The translations under genes were made by a program, and so were the position numbers. From positions 1 to 62,194 of the forward strand of contig JZRA01000096.1 in NCBI GenBank assembly GCA_001567485.1: a stretch of DNA of 62,194 nucleotides, given 5' to 3'. Source of the DNA: Chloroflexi bacterium OLB13. GTDB taxonomy: Bacteria; Chloroflexota; Anaerolineae; Aggregatilineales; Phototrophicaceae. Positions 56,356 to 62,194 of the stretch are shown here, in pieces. The first letter of the stretch is position 1, and each line of letters starts with the position of its first letter. A model generated the notes under the pieces. That model ran no database searches and was not told the DNA's origin. It worked only from the letters and a program-made list of their open reading frames with translations.

Positions 56356-57309
56356 ATGAATCCGAGCGATCTAGCCGCACTCATTCAGGTGCAAACCGCA
56401 AAGGGAGTCGGCCCGGCGAAACTCAGCGAAATACTGAATTCCCTGCATTCGGCCCAAATCTCGCTGCCGGAGTTCTTGCAGTTTGACGAGGACAGCGCGG
56501 CTGATATTAGACTCCGAGATGCTTGGCGCGCTGCGCACGATCATTCCGAATCTCAGCCGTTCTTCGAGATCGCCAATGACGTGTTGGACAAGGGATGGCA
56601 GGTCGTCACCCTATTCGATGACGCTTATCCACACCGTTTGAAGCGTGTGCTGGGAGAGAAAGCCCCTCCTGTGCTCTACGTGTGGGGCAATCACAACATC
56701 CTGCGCGCGGGTTCGGGTGGAGACAAAGCAATCGGTTTCTCCGGCTCGCGCAATGTTTCTCCAGAAGGGATTGCCGCAGCACGTCAGTTGGCGCGTATGG
56801 CCGCCGAACGGGAATACACGGTGGTGTCCGGTCACGCTCCCGGCGTTGATAATGCTGCGCATCTCGCCGCGTTAGAGGGTGACGCGACCACGATTTTCGT
56901 GATCGCCGAGGGTGTGCTGAGTTTCAGGATGCGCAAAGAACTTCGCGAACTCGCGATCGCGAACAAGACCAGTTGGGTTGTGGTCTCGCAGTTCTCGCCG
57001 CTTTCCAAGTGGACTGTTCCCAACGCGATGACACGAAACTCCACGATTATCGGGTTATCCGACGCGCTGTTCGTCATCGAGTGCGGACGGGGCGGCGGGA
57101 CATGGGCAGCCGCGCAAACCGCCACGAAGTTGAAACACCCCCTGTACGTGATAGATTATCCGATTGAGAAACCGGAAATCGGAAACCAAGACCTGCTCAA
57201 GGCGGGGTTTGCCAAGCCTATCCGCGTCGACAACGACGGCGCACACTTTCCAACAATCGAGGCACGCGACCCGGACGAGGCGCCGCATCAACAAAAGAAT
57301 CTGTTATGA
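56356..57309 (+). CDS. DprA/Smf-like DNA-processing protein
   Basis: A 317-residue protein. An N-terminal helix-hairpin-helix-like segment (IQVQTAKGVGPAKLSEIL) precedes the SMF/DprA Rossmann-like domain: YPHRLKRVLGEKAPPVLYVW, GFSGSRNVSPEGIAAARQ, VVSGHAPGVDNAAHLAAL, TTIFVIAEGVLSF and VVSQFSPLSKWTVPNAMTRN with the closing VIECGRGGGTWAAA. DprA proteins bind ssDNA and load RecA; related SLOG-superfamily proteins act in nucleotide-based conflict systems. It lacks the C-terminal winged helix of many DprA proteins and differs at the usual SGLARGID, here SGHAPGVD. ATG 56356 fits the promoter; GTG 56326 would be at or before the transcription start. Its stop codon overlaps the next start (ATGA). Confidence 0.85.
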   Translation: MNPSDLAALIQVQTAKGVGPAKLSEILNSLHSAQISLPEFLQFDEDSAADIRLRDAWRAAHDHSESQPFFEIANDVLDKGWQVVTLFDDAYPHRLKRVLGEKAPPVLYVWGNHNILRAGSGGDKAIGFSGSRNVSPEGIAAARQLARMAAEREYTVVSGHAPGVDNAAHLAALEGDATTIFVIAEGVLSFRMRKELRELAIANKTSWVVVSQFSPLSKWTVPNAMTRNSTIIGLSDALFVIECGRGGGTWAAAQTATKLKHPLYVIDYPIEKPEIGNQDLLKAGFAKPIRVDNDGAHFPTIEARDPDEAPHQQKNLL

Positions 57310-59438
57310 ACGAAGCGCAAGCTGTCGACCGCGCACACCATCTACTTCGACGGGGCTTCGGTCATCATGCGGAATTTCGAGACGGCCAACTGCAAGCGAT
57401 CATCGACGTCGCCGTCCATAAACACCGGCTGCTGGTTGTCCAGCGCACAGGCTGGGGCAAGAGCCTCGTCTATTTCATCGCAACCAAACTACTCCGGGAG
57501 CAAGGACGCGGCCCCACCGTCGTCGTGAGTCCCCTGCTCTCCTTGATGCGCAATCAAGTGGCGGCCGCGCGGCAGTTCGGCCTGCGTATCGGCGTTATCA
57601 ACAGCGCAAACGAGCAAGCCGAGCACCGCGCAATCGCTGACGAAGTACGCCGCAATAGACTGGATCTGCTGATCGTCGCCCCGGAACGATTCGATAATCA
57701 CTGGTTCCTCAACGATGTCTGGAACACATCGTTACGAGACTCCTGCGGCCTGTTCGTGATCGACGAAGCGCACTGTATCTCTGACTGGGGACACGACTTC
57801 AGGCTGAGCTACCGCCGGCTCCTGACCATCATTAACGCGCTTCCACGAAACACGCCCATACTCGGAACGACCGCAACCGCGAACCAACGGGTCACGGATG
57901 ATATTCAGGCGCTCCTCGGCAGCACCATGAAGGTTATGCGCGGATCACTCGTGCGCGACAGCCTGCGGTTGTATGCGATTCATCGCACACTAAGCGCCGC
58001 CGAACGCCACGCGATGATCCATCAAGTCCTCTCTGAGATCAAGGACAGCGGCATCATCTACTGCCTCACGGTGGACACCTGTAATGATCTCGCCGCGTGG
58101 CTGACCGAGCAAGGCCATGCGGTTGCGGCGTACCACGCCCAGCTCGACAATCAGACACGCGAAGCACTTGAAGACAAGCTGCTGCGCAACGAGGTCAAGG
58201 CGTTGGTCGCCACGATCGCCCTCGGCATGGGGTTCGACAAACCAGACCTCGGATTCGTGATTCACTATCAAATGCCCGCCTCAATCGTTGGGTACTATCA
58301 GCAGGTCGGGCGTGCTGGGCGGGGGATCGACCGCGCGATCATCCTGCTGATGCACGGGGACGAAGACGACGAGATCAACGGTTACTTCCTAAAGACGGCG
58401 TTTCCGCAGGAAGAGGAAGTCAAGCAAGTGCTCAAGGCGCTGAAGGTCAACGTCGATGTGACTCTGTGGGAGTTGTTGAGACGGATCAACATTTCGAAAA
58501 CCAAGCTTGAGCGAGTCATTGAACACTTGGTCACGGCCGGGATCGTCACGCGCAGCGAGGGCGTGATCAGACGGCTGAACTCCAATCATCTCGATATGAA
58601 ACTGTGGTCTGCCATCCTTGAACGCCGCGAGCGTGAATACGCCGAGATGTACGCGTATCTCCAGTCCGAAACCTGTCTGATGCAGTACATCACCTCGGCG
58701 CTCGGAGATACGACATCGCAAAAGTGCAACCAGTGTGCGGCCTGCACGGCGCATCAACCGATCTTCCGCTCCGAATATATGCACATTGTCGAACAAGCGG
58801 CAGCACACCTGACGCCTAAGCCGTTCGCTGTCGAGCTTCGCAGCAAGCTTCCTACCGGTCTCAAGCTCACAGACCTCAGCCGCGACCAAGTGATTCCGCG
58901 TGATCGGCGTACCGTTATGGTGCTGGCCCGCTACGCAGACCCCCTCGGCCAGAAGGTGAGCGAAGGAAAGTATCAGCTCAACAGATTCGACGATGAGCTG
59001 GTCGATTTGGCGTCAAGGTGGGTGAGAGAGTACGCGGATCAATTCTGGGGCGTGCGTCCACGGTGGATCACCGCCGTGCCTTCGCTGCGCCGCCAATTAC
59101 TGGTGCCCGACTTCGCCAAGCGGCTCGCGCAACGGCTGGGCCTACCTTATCGTCCTATGTTCGTAAAAGTGCTTCAGACCCGCGAACAGAAAACGATGCA
59201 AAACTCGTTCGCTCAACTCAGTAACTTACTCGGCTCGCTCGAGCTGGATAACACTCCGCTGCTGTCGCCTGTTCTGCTGATAGACGACATGGTCGACTCG
59301 GCGTGGACGTTGACGCACTGCGCTGCATTACTGGAGTTCGCGGGCTGTCCGGCTGTCCTGCCGTTCGCGCTGGCATCAACCCGTCCCAATCATCACGCCC
59401 GCAGCGTCAAGTCCGGCTCGCAAGCCCCCAGCTCCTAA
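57306..59438 (+). CDS. RecQ-family helicase fused to a ComF-like phosphoribosyltransferase
   Basis: A 710-residue fusion. Residues 1-390 are a superfamily 2 helicase of RecQ type: VQRTGWGKSLV (Walker A, 45-55), VVSPLLSLMRNQV, the DEAH box FVIDEAHCISDWGHD (150-164), LGTTATA (186-192) and YQQVGRAGRG (331-340). A RecQ-type zinc region has Cys474, Cys477 and Cys480 (KCNQCAAC). Residues about 575-695 are a PRTase-fold domain like ComF: WITAVPSLRRQLLV, VLQTREQKTMQNSFAQLSNL and the PRPP loop VLLIDDMVDSAWTLT (656-670). No HRDC domain is present. Overlap with the dprA-like gene and a shared promoter indicate a functional pair. Known RecQ unwinds DNA 3'-5'; the role of the PRTase domain is not known. 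Confidence 0.9.
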   Translation: MNEAQAVDRAHHLLRRGFGHHAEFRDGQLQAIIDVAVHKHRLLVVQRTGWGKSLVYFIATKLLREQGRGPTVVVSPLLSLMRNQVAAARQFGLRIGVINSANEQAEHRAIADEVRRNRLDLLIVAPERFDNHWFLNDVWNTSLRDSCGLFVIDEAHCISDWGHDFRLSYRRLLTIINALPRNTPILGTTATANQRVTDDIQALLGSTMKVMRGSLVRDSLRLYAIHRTLSAAERHAMIHQVLSEIKDSGIIYCLTVDTCNDLAAWLTEQGHAVAAYHAQLDNQTREALEDKLLRNEVKALVATIALGMGFDKPDLGFVIHYQMPASIVGYYQQVGRAGRGIDRAIILLMHGDEDDEINGYFLKTAFPQEEEVKQVLKALKVNVDVTLWELLRRINISKTKLERVIEHLVTAGIVTRSEGVIRRLNSNHLDMKLWSAILERREREYAEMYAYLQSETCLMQYITSALGDTTSQKCNQCAACTAHQPIFRSEYMHIVEQAAAHLTPKPFAVELRSKLPTGLKLTDLSRDQVIPRDRRTVMVLARYADPLGQKVSEGKYQLNRFDDELVDLASRWVREYADQFWGVRPRWITAVPSLRRQLLVPDFAKRLAQRLGLPYRPMFVKVLQTREQKTMQNSFAQLSNLLGSLELDNTPLLSPVLLIDDMVDSAWTLTHCAALLEFAGCPAVLPFALASTRPNHHARSVKSGSQAPSS

Positions 59439-59455
59439 TCTCTCCTCCTCGCCGC

Positions 59456-59504
59456 CTGATAACTGCCCCCTGCCCTCTGTCAACTGGCCCCTGCCCCCTG
59501 CCCC
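59456..59504 (-). repeat. Heptamer array, seven CTGNNNN units in phase
   Basis: Seven 7-bp units each beginning CTG, four of them CTGCCC plus one base. On the minus strand it is the CAG-phase array seen elsewhere. It starts 17 bp after the recQ stop codon and may act as its transcription end. Confidence 0.85.
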
Positions 59505-59549
59505 GTCTATCACTTGTATATGAAGTTTGCTAGAAGTCGCGATTTACGC

Positions 59550-59579
59550 TTGACGAATACGGCGAAACACGGGTATATT
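59550..59579 (+). promoter_or_regulatory. groESL promoter
   Basis: TTGACG (59550-59555) and TATATT (59574-59579) with an 18-nt spacer, directly before the CIRCE element, the usual order for HrcA-controlled heat-shock operons. Confidence 0.82.
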
Positions 59580-59590
59580 TCCAGCGTGAA

Positions 59591-59617
59591 TTAGCACTAT
59601 CGGCGTTCGAGTGCTAA
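59591..59617. promoter_or_regulatory. CIRCE operator (HrcA site)
   Basis: TTAGCACTA-N9-GAGTGCTAA, matching the CIRCE consensus TTAGCACTC-N9-GAGTGCTAA in 17 of 18 positions. HrcA bound here represses groESL; the hrcA gene is not in the window. Confidence 0.95.
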
Positions 59618-59653
59618 ACAAGCGACGTGATTTGAGATCATAAGGAGACCCCC

Positions 59654-59941
59654 ATGAACCTCCGCCCCCTAGGTGACCGTATCCTCGTTGAGCCGTCCGA
59701 AGGCGAAGACAAGCTGCCCAGCGGCCTGCTTCTGCCTGAGACCGCCAAGGAAAAGCCGCAGCAGGGCAAAGTCCTCGCCGCCGGCGCCGGCCGCCGCGAC
59801 GATGAAGGCAAGCGTATCGAGATGGACGTCAAGACCGGCGACACGATCCTGTTCGCCAAGTACGCCGGCACCGAAATCAAGCTCGATGGCAAGAAGCTGT
59901 TGATCATGAAGGAAACCGACGTACTGGGCATTCTGGAGTAA
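59654..59941 (+). CDS. groES: Co-chaperonin GroES
   Basis: A 95-residue heptameric lid for Gro[21 protein letters not shown] starts the protein, [20 protein letters not shown] is the mobile loop region, and [21 protein letters not shown] with a final DVLGILE completes it. AAGGAG precedes the ATG. It is the first gene of the CIRCE-regulated operon. Confidence 0.98.
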   Translation: MNLRPLGDRILVEPSEGEDKLPSGLLLPETAKEKPQQGKVLAAGAGRRDDEGKRIEMDVKTGDTILFAKYAGTEIKLDGKKLLIMKETDVLGILE

Positions 59942-60005
59942 TCGCCCGGTTCTGCGTTCACCCTGAATTCTGCGATAAACGAGAGACTCTCGGAGGAGTT
60001 TGACC

Positions 60006-61645
<1,640 letters not shown>

Positions 61646-61665
61646 GCGCTTCGCCGTTTAGGTAA

Positions 61666-61721
61666 CAGGCGTCAGTGACCAGTTGTCAGTTGAAAAACAC
61701 TGAATTCTGGCAGCTGACAAC
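61666..61721 (+). repeat. Heptamer units and hairpin after groEL
   Basis: Four CAGNNNN units (61666-61693) are followed by their inverted equivalent, so GTTGTCAGTTG (61682-61692) can pair with CAGCTGACAAC (61711-61721). It lies 20 bp after the groEL stop codon and before the real terminator. Confidence 0.65.
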
Positions 61722-61738
61722 AGATCACTTGAAGCATC

Positions 61739-61770
61739 AGCCCCGTTCGATTGAGCGGGGCTTTTGTTTT
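61739..61770 (+). terminator. groESL terminator
   Basis: AGCCCCGTTC pairs with GAGCGGGGCT (one G-U) around GATT, followed by TTTGTTTTT. A standard intrinsic terminator ending the chaperonin operon. Confidence 0.93.
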
Positions 61771-61802
61771 TCCGTGTATACTTGTGTAAAGGAGAGATTG
61801 AG

Positions 61803-62036
61803 ATGACTCAGGTTGTCCTCGAACTGCCGGACGAACTCGCGAATGAGGCGAAAGCCGCTGGACTCCTGACGAGCGCACAGGTATCTCGGCTGCTTCAGGC
61901 GGAGATTGAACGCCGTCAGAAAGTCGATAAATACTTCGAGATGATGAACGCCCTCCACCAGCTTGAGCCACCGATGACGCAAGCGGAAATCGACACAGAA
62001 CTTGCCGAGTGGAAAGCAGAACGCCGCGCTGTATAG
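61803..62036 (+). CDS. Putative antitoxin, 3' end fused to the dispersed repeat
   Basis: A 77-residue protein: MTQVVLELPDELANEAKAAG, LLTSAQVSRLLQAEIERR and a C-terminal helix rich in charge. The N-terminal strand-helix-helix resembles ribbon-helix-helix antitoxins. GGAGA lies 7 nt before ATG 61803. The last codons (from about 62020) and the stop codon are those of the subfamily A repeat, so the original C-terminus may differ. A PIN-domain fragment follows in the position of the toxin. Confidence 0.65.
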   Translation: MTQVVLELPDELANEAKAAGLLTSAQVSRLLQAEIERRQKVDKYFEMMNALHQLEPPMTQAEIDTELAEWKAERRAV

Positions 62037-62083
62037 CTCGACTAATCGATGCGAGACCGTCTCTCGACTTACGAACACCGGCA
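62020..62083 (+). repeat. Dispersed repeat, subfamily A, shortened copy 3
   Basis: ACGCCGCGCTGTATAGCTCG corresponds to the middle of copies at 434 and 30999, and TCTCTCGACTTACGAACACC to their end; the 5' heptamer part and several middle bases are missing. It separates the antitoxin from the toxin fragment. Confidence 0.78.
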
Positions 62084-62194
62084 TATCCGCGCTTTTCTGG
62101 TTCGGACCACCATATCACGCGCAAGAAGCAATCCGAGCAGGCCGTGCGCTGCTGCTGTCCTCGGAAACGTTGATTGCCGAATTGGAGGACGCGC
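62083..62194 (+). pseudogene. PIN-domain toxin fragment (start lost, 3' end outside window)
   Basis: The frame from 62083 to the right edge reads ISALFWFGPPYHAQEAIRAG then RALLLSSETLIAELEDA, which fits the first part of a COG1569-type PIN toxin just after the usual VLDTNVLVSAL. The VLDTN segment with the first catalytic Asp is missing; in its place is the dispersed repeat, and no start codon is available in this frame. The toxin is therefore either inactivated or starts in an unorthodox manner. Continuation is beyond the window. Confidence 0.62.

Overview
The window looks like a chromosomal piece of a high-GC bacterium, most probably a member of the Chloroflexota near Anaerolineae. This rests on gene style only: secreted beta-propeller and CAP proteins with long Thr-Pro linkers, a stand-alone CBM48 protein, DUF1501/DUF1800 and imelysin genes, a CIRCE-controlled groESL operon and a solitary rpoB. 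No rRNA, tRNA or CRISPR array was found. At least seven otherwise intact genes, including groEL, carry what looks like a single missing base, so I read the sequence as an incompletely polished assembly and annotate those genes as single loci.

Layout. 1-777: fragment of an ATP-grasp-like gene, a dispersed repeat and the rpoB terminator. 778-4948: rpoB with its own strong promoter and a leader carrying a terminator-like hairpin; rpoC is not beside it. 5114-14380 (minus): a cell-envelope metal/redox cluster with HTTM protein, two COG3489-type imelysin relatives, a di-haem oxidoreductase, an IrpA-type imelysin, DUF1501 and DUF1800. 14754-17210: a MarR regulator divergent from a CLC channel with CBS domains. 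17378-19969: clpB. 20796-22991: a CopB-type copper ATPase. 23164-29436: a NanE-NanK fusion divergent from a sugar ABC importer and a GH88/105-like hydrolase, a likely amino-sugar or uronate-glycan uptake and breakdown locus. 29530-30987: cystathionine beta-synthase.

30999-32402: a tyrosine recombinase bracketed by members of a dispersed 90-115 bp repeat family. 32580-41936: CBM48 protein, STAND-TPR ATPase, J-domain protein, secreted propeller, SH3-glycosidase and alanine dehydrogenase. 42156-43550: a small secreted protein whose last 70 bp are duplicated on the far side of a toxin-antitoxin module. 43577-49088: acetyltransferase, CAP protein, Tag glycosylase, propeller protein, and a membrane-protein gene whose 5' end seems to come from an IS3-family element. 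49225-56043: CcmB, an exported nucleosidase, a cytochrome P450, an RNase H-like protein, and a kinase/LarA pair.

56299-59438: a tight two-gene operon of a DprA-like protein and a RecQ helicase fused to a ComF-like phosphoribosyltransferase, preceded by a palindrome at its promoter. This is the best candidate here for an under-described DNA-processing or defence module. 59550-61767: CIRCE-groES-groEL. 61803-62194: a second toxin-antitoxin locus whose junction is broken by the dispersed repeat.

Two kinds of repeat run through the intergenic spaces: the 90-115 bp family just mentioned, and arrays of degenerate heptamers in strict 7-bp phase (CAGNNNN).
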